The notes under the pieces were generated by a model. That model made no database searches. It saw only the letters and a program-made list of their open reading frames with translations, and was not told where the DNA came from. A DNA stretch of 64,000 nt from Clostridium sp. DL-VIII. Its GTDB lineage: Bacteria > Bacillota > Clostridia > Clostridiales > Clostridiaceae. Positions 46,715 to 55,775 of this stretch are shown here, in pieces (position 1 is the first letter of the stretch; the number at the start of each line of letters is the position of its first letter). The position numbers and the translations under genes are program-made. Where the stretch lies: assembly GCF_000230835.1 (NCBI RefSeq), contig NZ_CM001240.1:5664279-5728278 (forward strand), given 5' to 3'.

Positions 46715-47572
46715 TTACTTCCATGCTGGCAATGCTGCTCCCTTATATACTTCTTTTATAGCCTCCTTTACTTCATCGCTATTATAGGCTTTTACTATTT
46801 TTTTATACGTCTCATTATCTTTATCCTTTGTTCTAGCAGCAATAATATTTATATACGGTTTATAGTCATCACTATTAATATCAACTTTATCTGAAAAAAT
46901 CACATCATTTTTTAAATCTAATCCAGCATCAACAGCATATCCGCAATTTATTATAGCTGCATCAACATCATTTAACGACCTTGGCAGCTGTGCTCCTGGT
47001 AATTCAACAAATTCTATATTTAGTGGATTTGATTCAACATCCGCTAATCCTGGTGTTTGTCCTGAGCCTGCTTTTACTTTTATTATCCCTGCTTTTTGAA
47101 GTACCAAAAGTGCTCTTCCTTCATTTGTAACATCATTGGGTACACCAATTTTAGCTCCGCTTTTCAATTCAGATATTGACTTTATATTCTTTGAAAATAA
47201 ATTTAGTGGAACTATTATGGTATCACCAATAGCAGTGAGATCTAAATTTAAATCTTTTATATTTTTGTTGAAATATGCATAATGTTGAAAAGCATTTAAA
47301 TCTATTTCACCATCTGCAAGAGCTTGATTTGGATTTGCACCATTAGCAAAATTAACTATCTCAATTTTTATACCATCACTTTCTAATTTTTTTTCAACAG
47401 CTTCCCATACTCTTGGTTCATCTGATGTGGTTCCAACTTTAATTTTAATTTCTTCCTTTGGTTTATTTTTTTCTACTTCTTGAGTTTTATTACTACAGCC
47501 AATAAATGATCCAATTATCGTTAAAATAAATAAAATAAAACTCATGCTTTTCATAAAAATTCTTTTATTCAT
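46715..47572 (-). CDS. metQ: MetQ-like lipoprotein, second of a tandem pair
   Basis: This 285-residue NlpA/MetQ-family binding protein has a lipoprotein signal (FILTIIGSFIGC). The ligand-site phrases differ from the SAM-riboswitch MetQ: GTTSDEPRVWEAVEKKL in place of GVTPKPHEEIV, although LNAFQHYAYFNK and IGVPNDVTNEGRALLVL keep the frame. It shares the DEPRVW/DDIIWD-type site with its neighbour at 47643, so the pair probably binds a ligand other than methionine itself. It lies 70 bases downstream of that paralogue and 20 bases upstream of the M20 gene. Confidence 0.88.
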   Translation of the reverse strand: MNKRIFMKSMSFILFILTIIGSFIGCSNKTQEVEKNKPKEEIKIKVGTTSDEPRVWEAVEKKLESDGIKIEIVNFANGANPNQALADGEIDLNAFQHYAYFNKNIKDLNLDLTAIGDTIIVPLNLFSKNIKSISELKSGAKIGVPNDVTNEGRALLVLQKAGIIKVKAGSGQTPGLADVESNPLNIEFVELPGAQLPRSLNDVDAAIINCGYAVDAGLDLKNDVIFSDKVDINSDDYKPYINIIAARTKDKDNETYKKIVKAYNSDEVKEAIKEVYKGAALPAWK

Positions 47573-47642
47573 ATCATTTCCCCCAAGTACATCTTATACT
47601 ACTAGTTATTAATTTCTGTTTCTTGCTCAACCAATAATATTT

Positions 47643-48518
47643 TTATTGGTTTGCATATTTTTCGTCCCACGCTGGAATTGCACCATGTTTAAATTGTTCA
47701 AATATAGCCTGAGCTACTTCTTCACTATTAAATGCTTTAACAACCTTTTTATACGTTTCATTATCTCTATCTTCTGCCCTTGCTGCAATCAGGTTTATAT
47801 ATTGTTTTAAATTCTTATCAGTTGGATCAATGTTGTTTACATATATGGGATCTTTTGATGGATCTAATCCTCCATCTACTGCATCTTTTACAAAAACAAT
47901 ACCTGCATCAACATCATCTAGAGATCTTACAATTTGAGAATGTTCTATCTCAACGAGTTGAATATTTTTAGGATTTGAAGCTATGTCTGCTGTTTCTGGA
48001 GTGTTTCCTGCCCCATCTTTAAGAGTGATTAAACCAGCTTCTTCAAATACTTTTAATGACCTTCCTATATTTACTGCATCATTAGGTACAGCTATTTTTG
48101 CGCCATTTGGTAAATCATTTAATGATTTATACTTTTTAGAGTATATATCTAAGCGTAGAATATACATGTCCCCTAATGCTACAAGATCTAATCCTAAATC
48201 TGCTTTGTTTTTTTCAAAATATGCATAATGTTGAAAGGCATTAAGATCAACATCTCTACTAGCTAATACCTCATTTATATTTACATTAGAAAAACATATT
48301 GTTTGTATTTCTATATTATCTTCAGCCGCTTTTTTCTTTACAGCATCCCATATTATATCATCAGGTGTTGTTATTCCTATTTTTACAATCTTTTTATCTG
48401 GGACGGTCACTCCACTGTTAGTTGCATTATTACTACATCCAGCTAATCCTGTAACTCCAATACAAAATGTCATAGTTATAATCAGTAATTTCATATAAAT
48501 TTTTTTTATTTTACTCAT
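47643..48518 (-). CDS. metQ: MetQ-like lipoprotein, first of a tandem pair
   Basis: This 291-residue binding protein has lipobox GVTGLAGC near residue 27. The mature region opens KIGITTPDDIIWDAVKKKA and contains LNAFQHYAYFEK and IAVPNDAVNIGRSL, the MetQ fold. The binding-site lead differs from canonical MetQ. It follows metI by 12 bases and precedes a second MetQ-like gene. Two binding proteins on one MetNI suggest a broadened ligand range such as oxidised or N-acylated methionine analogues; this is inference. Confidence 0.88.
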   Translation of the reverse strand: MSKIKKIYMKLLIITMTFCIGVTGLAGCSNNATNSGVTVPDKKIVKIGITTPDDIIWDAVKKKAAEDNIEIQTICFSNVNINEVLASRDVDLNAFQHYAYFEKNKADLGLDLVALGDMYILRLDIYSKKYKSLNDLPNGAKIAVPNDAVNIGRSLKVFEEAGLITLKDGAGNTPETADIASNPKNIQLVEIEHSQIVRSLDDVDAGIVFVKDAVDGGLDPSKDPIYVNNIDPTDKNLKQYINLIAARAEDRDNETYKKVVKAFNSEEVAQAIFEQFKHGAIPAWDEKYANQ

Positions 48519-48531
48519 TATTCTTCCCCCA

Positions 48532-49209
48532 TTAATGTGTTATCTTTTTAAGTATTAGATTTCCAGTTCCTTGTACTACAGTTACGATAAGCAATAAAAT
48601 CAAAACTGTTACAATGGTTATATCCGTCATATATTGAGAATATCCATATCTAATAGCAAAATCTCCAAGACCTCCTCCTCCAACAGTTCCAGCCATTGCT
48701 GAAAGATTTATCAAACTAATTATAGATATTACTAGAGCCCTTATAATTCCAGGCATTCCTTCTCTAATTAATACTCTGTAAATTATATATATTTTCGACA
48801 TGCCCATAGCTCTTGCTGCTTCAATAACGCCATTATCAACTTCAAATAAAGCTTGTTCTATCTGTCTTGCAATAAATGGTGCACTCCCAATTATCATTGG
48901 CACAATAGCCCCTTTGATCCCTATGGATGTTCCAACTATAAATTTAGTAAAAGGCAGGATAAGTGTAATTATTATTACAAATGGAATCGATCTAAATGCA
49001 TTAATGATTTTCCCAAGAATATTGTTCAATTTCATATTTTCATAGATTTTATTTTTAGATGTAATTACAAGCATAATACCTAATATCAATCCTAATATTA
49101 TTGCTATAACTGCAGATATTATAACCATAATTAATGTGTCTATTGTTGAATCAAAAAGTTTTGTATGATATTTAATCACATTAGGAAATAGATCTTTTAG
49201 TACTTCCAT
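48532..49209 (-). CDS. metI: MetI-like ABC permease
   Basis: This 225-residue permease has the ABC coupling loop EAARAMGMSKIYIIYRVLIREGMPGI and the MetI signature LSAMAGTVGGGGLGDFAIRYGY. Five to six helices are present. The ATG lies right after the metN stop (one base apart), and metQ follows closely. It pairs with MetN at 49210 to form the second MetNIQ-type transporter of the window. Confidence 0.92.
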   Translation of the reverse strand: MEVLKDLFPNVIKYHTKLFDSTIDTLIMVIISAVIAIILGLILGIMLVITSKNKIYENMKLNNILGKIINAFRSIPFVIIITLILPFTKFIVGTSIGIKGAIVPMIIGSAPFIARQIEQALFEVDNGVIEAARAMGMSKIYIIYRVLIREGMPGIIRALVISIISLINLSAMAGTVGGGGLGDFAIRYGYSQYMTDITIVTVLILLLIVTVVQGTGNLILKKITH

Positions 49210-50271
49210 TTATACTACCTCCACTTCTAAAAGATTTTCTTCGCCTCTAATAAAATCTATTTGAACTTTCTCTTCTTCTAAATAGTTAATTGCTTTTTTT
49301 ATTTTATATGCTTCACCTGAAAAAGCTATAAACAAACATCCTACTGGTTCATCTTGTATAATCTCAATATTTCCAAAAATAACACTTAAATTTATTTGAA
49401 ATTCTCGTGATATTGTAGATATATACGCGTCATTTGCACTTGATCCTGTAAATAATAAACGTACTACTATCCCTTTATTTTTTACTATTTTTGAAATTGA
49501 TTCATTATTTAAAAGTTCATATATCTTGTCACTTTGGAATATACTAGCTACAAATTCTTTTGTAATCTCATGTTTTGGTTTTGAGAATACTTCTAAAGCT
49601 GTTCCTTGTTCTACAATTCTACCATCACTAAGTACTGCTACTTTGTTACAAATTTCCTTTATCACCTGCATTTCATGAGTAATAATTACAATAGTTAACC
49701 CAAATTTTTTATTTAGATCTTTCAATAAATTTAATATTGAATCAGTAGTCTGCGGATCTAAAGCTGATGTTGCCTCATCGCTTAATAGTACTTCTGGGTC
49801 ATTAGCTAATGCTCTTGCAATTGAAACTCTCTGTTTTTGACCTCCACTTAATTGAGATGGATATGCATTTTTCTTATCTGAAAGTCCCACGATTTCCAGT
49901 AAATTATCTACTTTTTCTTCTATCTCCTTCTTATTAAGTCCTTTATAAACTAGTGGAAGTGCTACATTAGCATACACCGTATCATACGATAACAAATTAA
50001 AATGTTGAAATATCATTCCTATTTTTTGTCTTTCTCTTCTTAAATCACGTTCCGATAACTTATTTAAGTCTTTCCCATTAAAAATTACTTGTCCACTATC
50101 AGGCTTCTCTAATAAGTTTATGCATCTAATTAAGGTACTCTTTCCCGAACCGCTATACCCAATGATTCCAAAGATATCAGCTTTCCCTATATTCAGTGAA
50201 ATACCCTTTAAAGCTTCTACTGACAGGTTATCAGCTTCATATGTCTTTTTAATATTCTTAAGCTCAATCAT
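49210..50271 (-). CDS. metN: MetN-like ABC ATPase with NIL domain
   Basis: This 353-residue ATPase has Walker A GYSGSGKST, signature LSGGQKQRV, Walker [13 protein letters not shown] and the switch His in VIITHE. A C-terminal NIL-type domain (about 270-353: VVRLLFTGSSANDAYIS, then an FIRGEENLLEVEVV end) suggests ligand feedback from the cytoplasm. The start overlaps the aminotransferase stop by eight bases, so the two are translationally coupled. This unit has no S-box. Its control probably lies at the leader of the HcxA-like gene. Confidence 0.92.
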   Translation of the reverse strand: MIELKNIKKTYEADNLSVEALKGISLNIGKADIFGIIGYSGSGKSTLIRCINLLEKPDSGQVIFNGKDLNKLSERDLRRERQKIGMIFQHFNLLSYDTVYANVALPLVYKGLNKKEIEEKVDNLLEIVGLSDKKNAYPSQLSGGQKQRVSIARALANDPEVLLSDEATSALDPQTTDSILNLLKDLNKKFGLTIVIITHEMQVIKEICNKVAVLSDGRIVEQGTALEVFSKPKHEITKEFVASIFQSDKIYELLNNESISKIVKNKGIVVRLLFTGSSANDAYISTISREFQINLSVIFGNIEIIQDEPVGCLFIAFSGEAYKIKKAINYLEEEKVQIDFIRGEENLLEVEVV

Positions 50272-51442
50272 ATTTAACTCTCCTTTCTATAGATTTTTTT
50301 AGATTTCTAAGTCTCCTTAAAGCTTCACTTAAGGTTTCGTTATTCTTAGCAAAATGCATCCTCACCCAATTATTGCCGCCTTCATGAAAAAAACTCGATC
50401 CTGGTACCGCTGCAATTCCATATTCCTTCACTAAGAATTTACAAAACTCAATATCACTTTCATATTCAAATTCAGATATATCAACTAAAACAAAATATGT
50501 TCCTTCTGGGTTTGTATGCTTTAATCCAATTTCATCTAGTCCCTTCAAAAAATAATCTCGCTTTTTCGTATATACTTCCTGCAATTCATCATAGTATCCA
50601 TCATTAAAATTCAATCCCGTTATTGCTGCTTCCTGAAGCGGTGAAGGAGCTGCTACAGTTAAAAAATCATGTATTTTTCTTACATTCTCTATTATTTTCT
50701 TTGGTGCAATTACATATCCTAATCTCCACCCTGTTATAGAATAAGTTTTTGAAAGTGAGCTGCATGAAATAGTGCTTTCAAACATTCCTGGCAAAGAAGC
50801 AAAATATACCTGCTTAAATGGTTTGTAAACTATGTGTTCATATACTTCATCAGTTATGACAAAGGCATTATATTTCTCTGCCAGGTTACCTATAATTATT
50901 AGTTCTTTCTGAGTAAACACTTTACCTGATGGATTTGAAGGGTTACAAAGAATTATTGCTTTGGGACTTTGTTTAAATGCTTCCTCTAATTCACTTTCTT
51001 CAAAATTAAAATTAGGTGCTTTGAGCGAAACAAATATTGGTTCTGCCTGCGCAAGTATTGCATCAGCTACATAACTTGTATAATAAGGTGAAAAAATAAT
51101 AACTTTATCTCCTGGATTAAACACTGTTAGCATTACGCTTATCATAGCTTCTGTAGATCCACATGTAACAAGTACCTCTGTATTAGAATCTATTCTTCTT
51201 CCAAAACTTAAGGATTGTTTATCAGCTATAGCCTGCCGAAAATTTTCAGCTCCCCACGATGGTGCATATTGATGCGGCCCTTCTTTGGCAGCTTTCTCCA
51301 AGGCTAAAATTAATTTACTAGATGGATCGAATTCCGGAAACCCCTGTGCTAGATTTATGGCCCCATATTTATTTGCAAGGATTGTCATTTGTCTTATCAT
51401 TGATTCCGAAAACTTTTCCACTTTATCACTTAAACTAAGCAT
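50264..51442 (-). CDS. PLP aminotransferase, methionine (YbdL/MtnE-like) type
   Basis: This 392-residue class I aminotransferase has the PLP lysine in SSLSKTYSITGWRLGY, with substrate-side motifs INLAQGFPEFDP and NPSNPSGKVF. The opening and the GFPEFDP phrase resemble methionine aminotransferase YbdL and kynurenine-type enzymes. It is coupled by overlap to the HcxA-like dehydrogenase upstream and metN downstream. In E. coli, ybdL lies next to ybdH (hcxA), the same functional pair. I infer conversion of 4-methylthio-2-oxobutanoate to methionine, or the reverse. Exact substrates are open. Confidence 0.8.
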   Translation of the reverse strand: MLSLSDKVEKFSESMIRQMTILANKYGAINLAQGFPEFDPSSKLILALEKAAKEGPHQYAPSWGAENFRQAIADKQSLSFGRRIDSNTEVLVTCGSTEAMISVMLTVFNPGDKVIIFSPYYTSYVADAILAQAEPIFVSLKAPNFNFEESELEEAFKQSPKAIILCNPSNPSGKVFTQKELIIIGNLAEKYNAFVITDEVYEHIVYKPFKQVYFASLPGMFESTISCSSLSKTYSITGWRLGYVIAPKKIIENVRKIHDFLTVAAPSPLQEAAITGLNFNDGYYDELQEVYTKKRDYFLKGLDEIGLKHTNPEGTYFVLVDISEFEYESDIEFCKFLVKEYGIAAVPGSSFFHEGGNNWVRMHFAKNNETLSEALRRLRNLKKSIERRVKYD

Positions 51443-52547
51443 TTATTCCATTCTCCCTGTTTAAATTATTTTTCCCTAGACTATCTACTTTAAATATTGC
51501 ATCTATTATGTGCTTTTCATTTAACACATAACTTAAACCAGAATAATTTCCTATACTTTCTAACATACCTTTAGCAATTACAGTTACTTTCTCCCTTATA
51601 TTTGATTTAATTCCTAAATCATCTAGGGTTATAGGTAAATTTAATTTCTTCATCCATTCAACAAATCCAAGTATTTCTCGTTCATCTCTACCTTCTAAAA
51701 CAAATTGTACTAGTAGCCCAAAAATAACTTTTTCACCGTGAAGCAACTTATGGGTTTCATGTATTTTAGTTGAATTATTGTAAAATGGATGTGCTAATCC
51801 CCCATAAGGAACACTGCCATTTATACTCCCTGCTAATCCTGCTAACATAATAATTGAATCAACTGCATTATCAATTAAATATGCTTTATCAAATAAGCTC
51901 CCATCTATAGCTGATTTTACATAATCATCCTTTAAAAATTCTAAAGCAAGCTCACATACTTTTAATTGGAGCCTTATGGAAAAATCATCTTTATTACCTT
52001 TTAAATCTGGAGCTATTTCATACCATTTTGCAATAGTATCCGCAACTCCTGAATTAATATATCTTTTCGGAGCCTTTGATAGAATATCTTTATCTGCTAG
52101 TATAAGCTGCGGAGAATTTTCCAGATGAATATATATATCTTGTTCACCATTTTCCTTATATATTACAGCTAGAGCTGACCATGCAGCGCAGGTAGCTGGA
52201 ATAGTAGGTATTGTGACAACAGCCATATTGATTTTATTTCCTACTGCCTTTACTAAATCTAGAACTTTTCCACCTCCAACTCCTATTATTACATCATTTT
52301 TATTTGCAACAGCCATTGCTGATATTTCTCTAATACATTTTTGAGTTGGATATCCAGTGAATATTTTCACCTCATACTTTATTTCATTGATTTCAAGACT
52401 TTTATAAAATTTTCCTCCTACAGCTGTAAGAGCATTATTTCCGCCAACAATTAAGACATTTTTGCCTAACCTTCTTATATAATCTCCTGCTTCTTTTATA
52501 ATGCCTCTCCTATTTTCATAATATCTTGGGACATTTATTGCACTCAT
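51435..52547 (-). CDS. HcxA/YbdH-like 2-hydroxyacid dehydrogenase (iron-containing alcohol dehydrogenase fold)
   Basis: This 370-residue GldA-type dehydrogenase has an NAD(P) site at IIGVGGGKVLDLVK and metal-side motifs GVADTIAKWYE, with histidines in GGLAHPFYN and HKLLHGEKV. These fit the HcxA branch, which interconverts 2-hydroxy and 2-oxo acids, including methionine-derived ones. I chose the ATG at 52547 with GTGAGGAG just before; the in-frame GTG at 52559 is within the ribosome site. It heads a six-step operon (dehydrogenase, aminotransferase, metN, metI, two metQ, M20), preceded by the 17-nt motif and hairpin. Together they look fit to use 2-hydroxy-4-methylthiobutanoate or N-acyl methionine. 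Confidence 0.75.
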   Translation of the reverse strand: MSAINVPRYYENRRGIIKEAGDYIRRLGKNVLIVGGNNALTAVGGKFYKSLEINEIKYEVKIFTGYPTQKCIREISAMAVANKNDVIIGVGGGKVLDLVKAVGNKINMAVVTIPTIPATCAAWSALAVIYKENGEQDIYIHLENSPQLILADKDILSKAPKRYINSGVADTIAKWYEIAPDLKGNKDDFSIRLQLKVCELALEFLKDDYVKSAIDGSLFDKAYLIDNAVDSIIMLAGLAGSINGSVPYGGLAHPFYNNSTKIHETHKLLHGEKVIFGLLVQFVLEGRDEREILGFVEWMKKLNLPITLDDLGIKSNIREKVTVIAKGMLESIGNYSGLSYVLNEKHIIDAIFKVDSLGKNNLNRENGINA

Positions 52548-52598
52548 ATTACTCCTCACCTCAGCCTAAGATTTTAAGTTGTCATTATAATAAAAAAA

Positions 52599-52629
52599 GG
52601 TATACTCCTACCACTTGTAAAAGTATACC
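52599..52629 (-). terminator. Attenuator-like hairpin in the HcxA-like operon leader
   Basis: GGTATACT and AGTATACC pair across a 15-base loop, followed by TTTTTTTATT on the minus strand. It begins right after the shared 17-nt motif and ends 52 bases before the start codon. Confidence 0.78.
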
Positions 52630-52646
52630 CTCTAGTTTTCTAGTCA
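52630..52646 (-). promoter_or_regulatory. Shared 17-nt leader motif, copy 2 (HcxA-like operon)
   Basis: TGACTAGAAAACTAGAG on the minus strand, identical to 45426-45442 and placed identically before a terminator. A possible promoter (TTGATA, 16 bases, TATTTA) just upstream would put the motif at the very start of the transcript. Confidence 0.7.
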
Positions 52647-52719
52647 GATATAATTTAAATATACTCATATATATGATTATCAAAAACACTAGTATATTTC
52701 ATAAACCTCATTTTATTTT

Positions 52720-53634
52720 TTATTCATCAAATAAAGTTGTACTTAAATACCTATCTCCTCTATCAGGAAAGACTACTACTATATTTCCACTATCTATTTC
52801 CTCAGATAATTTTATTGCTGCTGCAAGTATAGCTCCTGATGATGACCCAACAATTAAACCTTCCTTTTTAGCTAATAATCTCACCATTCCAAATGCTTCC
52901 TCATCATTAACTTTTATTACTTTATCAACTAAAGATATGTCCATGGTTTTGGGAACAAAATCATTTCCTATGCCTTCTATTTTATAGCTTTTATGCTCAC
53001 CACCAACCATTGTTGATCCTTCTGGGTCTGCAAGTATTCCCTTAATATTTTTATCTCTTTCCTTTAGGCATTTAGTAATTCCAGTGAAAGTACCTCCACT
53101 ACCTGCTCCTGCCACAAAATAATCTATTTTTCCTTCTAATGCTTCATATATTTCTGGTCCTGTACTTTCATAATGCGCTAAAGGATTATCCTCATTTTCA
53201 AATTGCTCCAAACTAATGCTGTTTGGAATTTCTTTTAATAGTTCTTCTGCTTTATTTATTGCCCCAAGCATCCCCTCTTCATCTGGAGTATTAATAATCT
53301 CTGCACCTAATGCTTTAATTAATTTTTGTTTTTCTATAGAAAACTTTCTTGGAACTACAAAAACTATATTGTAACCTTTATTTATTGCAGCTAATGCTAT
53401 TCCAAGCCCAGTATTTCCTGCTGTAGCATCAATTATTGTATATCCTTTTTTTAATATTCCTTTTTCTTCAGCACCTTTAATCATTTTTACGCCAATTCTA
53501 TCTTTTACGCTTCCACCTGGATTAAAGCATTCTAATTTTGCAAATACATTTATATTTTCCTTTACATTAATATGAGTAAGCTTTATTAAAGGAGTTTTTC
53601 CTATAAGTTCTTTTATATCGCTTACGTAATTCAT
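52720..53634 (-). CDS. Cysteine synthase family PLP enzyme (CysK/MccA-like)
   Basis: This 304-residue fold-type II PLP enzyme has the PLP lysine in NPGGSVKDRIG, phosphate loop GAGSGGTFTGI and substrate loop ATAGNTGLGIALAA. The family includes O-acetylserine sulfhydrylase and the cystathionine beta-synthase MccA. Its start overlaps the upstream gene by four bases (ATGA), the same partner order as the mccBA reverse-transsulfuration pair of Bacillus. I favour an MccA-type role, making cystathionine or cysteine from homocysteine or sulfide. The last gene of its unit, it ends about 70 bases before the 17-nt motif of the next operon. Confidence 0.83.
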   Translation of the reverse strand: MNYVSDIKELIGKTPLIKLTHINVKENINVFAKLECFNPGGSVKDRIGVKMIKGAEEKGILKKGYTIIDATAGNTGLGIALAAINKGYNIVFVVPRKFSIEKQKLIKALGAEIINTPDEEGMLGAINKAEELLKEIPNSISLEQFENEDNPLAHYESTGPEIYEALEGKIDYFVAGAGSGGTFTGITKCLKERDKNIKGILADPEGSTMVGGEHKSYKIEGIGNDFVPKTMDISLVDKVIKVNDEEAFGMVRLLAKKEGLIVGSSSGAILAAAIKLSEEIDSGNIVVVFPDRGDRYLSTTLFDE

Positions 53635-54794
53635 TTTACTTTACTCTCCTTAAATGCATTATTTAAATCTTCTAATAAATCATCAATATTCTCTATTCCA
53701 ACTGATAATCTTACCAGATTATCAACAATTCCAACTTCCTGTCTTATTTTATATGGTATTGCTGCATGAGTCATAGTTGCTGGATGACATATTAATGATT
53801 CAACTCCTCCTAAACTTTCTCCTAAAGTTATAAGTCTTAATGAACTTAGAAACTTTTTATAATCGACTTTTTCATTAATAACAAAAGATAATACTCCACC
53901 AAATCCTGAAGCTTGTTTTTTATGAATATCATATCCTTTTGACGCCTTTAAACCTGGATAATAAATTTTATCGACATATTCATTTTGTGATAAAAAATCT
54001 ACTATATTTTCTGCATTTTCATTATGCCTATCTAATCTGACCCCTAAAGTTTTTATTCCCTGTAGCAATAAAAATGAATCAAAAGGTCCGAGTACTCCTC
54101 CAGTTGAATTTTGTATAAAGTGTAGCTTGTCCCATAGCTTTTCATCATTTACCACTATTAATCCAGCTACTACATTACTATGGCCTCCTAAATATTTGGT
54201 TGCACTATGAACAACTATATCAGCCCCAAATTCCAAAGGTCTTTGTAGATATGGTGACATAAATGTATTATCTACTATTGTTAGTACACCATATTCTCTT
54301 GCAAGTTTACTGACTTCCTCAATATCTGTAATATCCATAAGAGGATTCGTAGGTGTTTCTATAAATACAGCTTTTATCTTCCCATTCTCTTTATTATCTT
54401 CTAAAATTCTCTTAACATCATTTATTCTGGAAAAATCAACTATTTCATATTGAATATTGAAATTCTTAAATACCTTATCAATGACTCTAAAGGTTCCTCC
54501 ATAAAGGTTACTTGGAATTATTATCTTATCTCCACTGTTTAGTAAAGACAAAACTGCTGTAATCGCAGCCATTCCACTGCTAAAAGCAAGTCCCCCTGTG
54601 CCGCCTTCCAGCAGAGCAATAGTTTTCTCTAATGCTTCCCTGGTTGGATTGCCTGTTCTTGAATATTCATAACCTTTATTTTTACCTAGTTCCTCCTGCT
54701 TATATGTCGATGTTTGATAAATCGGAACATTTACTGATCCCGTTGTCTCATCTCCATCAATAGCACCATGAACTAATATTGATTCTATTTTCAT
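53631..54794 (-). CDS. Cystathionine gamma-lyase/synthase family PLP enzyme (MccB/MetC-like)
   Basis: This 387-residue Cys/Met-metabolism PLP enzyme has the PLP lysine in VVHSATKYLGGHSNV, with tyrosine and arginine in YSRTGNPTREALE and the substrate Arg in RLSVGIENIDDLL. Whether it acts as lyase (MccB), gamma-synthase or beta-lyase cannot be told from sequence. The overlap with the CysK/MccA-like gene points to reverse transsulfuration from methionine to cysteine. GGAGGAAA precedes the ATG. It starts 108 bases after nifB. Confidence 0.85.
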   Translation of the reverse strand: MKIESILVHGAIDGDETTGSVNVPIYQTSTYKQEELGKNKGYEYSRTGNPTREALEKTIALLEGGTGGLAFSSGMAAITAVLSLLNSGDKIIIPSNLYGGTFRVIDKVFKNFNIQYEIVDFSRINDVKRILEDNKENGKIKAVFIETPTNPLMDITDIEEVSKLAREYGVLTIVDNTFMSPYLQRPLEFGADIVVHSATKYLGGHSNVVAGLIVVNDEKLWDKLHFIQNSTGGVLGPFDSFLLLQGIKTLGVRLDRHNENAENIVDFLSQNEYVDKIYYPGLKASKGYDIHKKQASGFGGVLSFVINEKVDYKKFLSSLRLITLGESLGGVESLICHPATMTHAAIPYKIRQEVGIVDNLVRLSVGIENIDDLLEDLNNAFKESKVK

Positions 54795-54902
54795 ATTATT
54801 TCCTCCTCGTATACGTGCCTTATATGCATATATAGTTTCTATATAATATTCATATTATTCTTATTTGCTTACTATGATTTTATATAAAAAAATATTTCAA
54901 TT

Positions 54903-55775
54903 TTAACCATGTGAAAAAGTTTCCACAACTTCCTTATCATACAATTGACTGTGTATATCCTGATTCTTGCCAGGTACTCCACAAGCATCTGCACGGCAAT
55001 GTTTGCAATGTCTGAATACATCAAGATATTCTCCAGCTTCACCTCTGCATTTATTTAAAACTTCGCAAGTTGGAGCTTCAAGATGAGATAATTCATTTTG
55101 AGGAATTAAAGGAATTATATTTAGTATCGATGCTCCTAATTCTTTCGTTACTCTTGCTATTTCTTTAATATGTGCATCATTTATTCCTGGAATTAAAACA
55201 CTATTTATCTTTACTATAACTCCTAACTCGCTAATCTTTTTAATACCTCTAAGCTGTGCATCAATTAATTTTCTAGCTCCTTCTTCTCCTTTTAATTTAT
55301 TTCCATATTCGTCAATTACAAAGGAGCATATATCTTTTTGTATTCTTGCATCTATTGCATTAACAGTAACTGTTACAGTCTGTACACCTGCGTCTACAAT
55401 TTCCTCTGCTCTTTCTTCTAAGCGCAGTCCATTAGTGCTCAAACAATTAATAAGCTCTGGAAATTCCTTTTTTATCAATCTAAAAGTTTCAAGAGCATGA
55501 TCAGTTGCAAGGGTATCTCCCGGCCCTGCTATCCCAACTACACTTATTTCAGGGCATAATTTTATTGCCTTCCTAACTGTTTCTACAGCTTGCTCAGGAG
55601 TGAGGATGAGTGAACTTACCCCTGGACGCACTTCTGATTTATTAAATCCTCTTTTGCAAAACTTACATTGTATATTACATGATGGACTTACCGGCAAATG
55701 TATCCTTCCATATTTAAAGTGTGCTTCTCCACCTAAGCACGGATGAGTTTTTACTAAATGCTCAAAATTCCCCAT
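54903..55775 (-). CDS. nifB: NifB-like radical SAM cofactor maturase (stand-alone, no NifX domain)
   Basis: This 290-residue radical SAM protein has the cluster motif C33-x3-C37-x2-C40 (SCNIQCKFCKR). NifB's own signatures are here: HPCLGGEAH at the N-terminus, RPGVSS and a C-terminal CKHCRADACGVPG. NifB fuses two [4Fe-4S] units with a SAM-derived carbide to make the 8Fe precursor of nitrogenase cofactors. No NifEN or NifV lies in the window, so the NifB product may go directly into D1-K1 and D2-K2, as proposed for C-S reducing relatives. The C-terminal NifX domain of some NifBs is absent, but a separate NifX-like gene lies 330 bases upstream. Confidence 0.9.
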   Translation of the reverse strand: MGNFEHLVKTHPCLGGEAHFKYGRIHLPVSPSCNIQCKFCKRGFNKSEVRPGVSSLILTPEQAVETVRKAIKLCPEISVVGIAGPGDTLATDHALETFRLIKKEFPELINCLSTNGLRLEERAEEIVDAGVQTVTVTVNAIDARIQKDICSFVIDEYGNKLKGEEGARKLIDAQLRGIKKISELGVIVKINSVLIPGINDAHIKEIARVTKELGASILNIIPLIPQNELSHLEAPTCEVLNKCRGEAGEYLDVFRHCKHCRADACGVPGKNQDIHSQLYDKEVVETFSHG

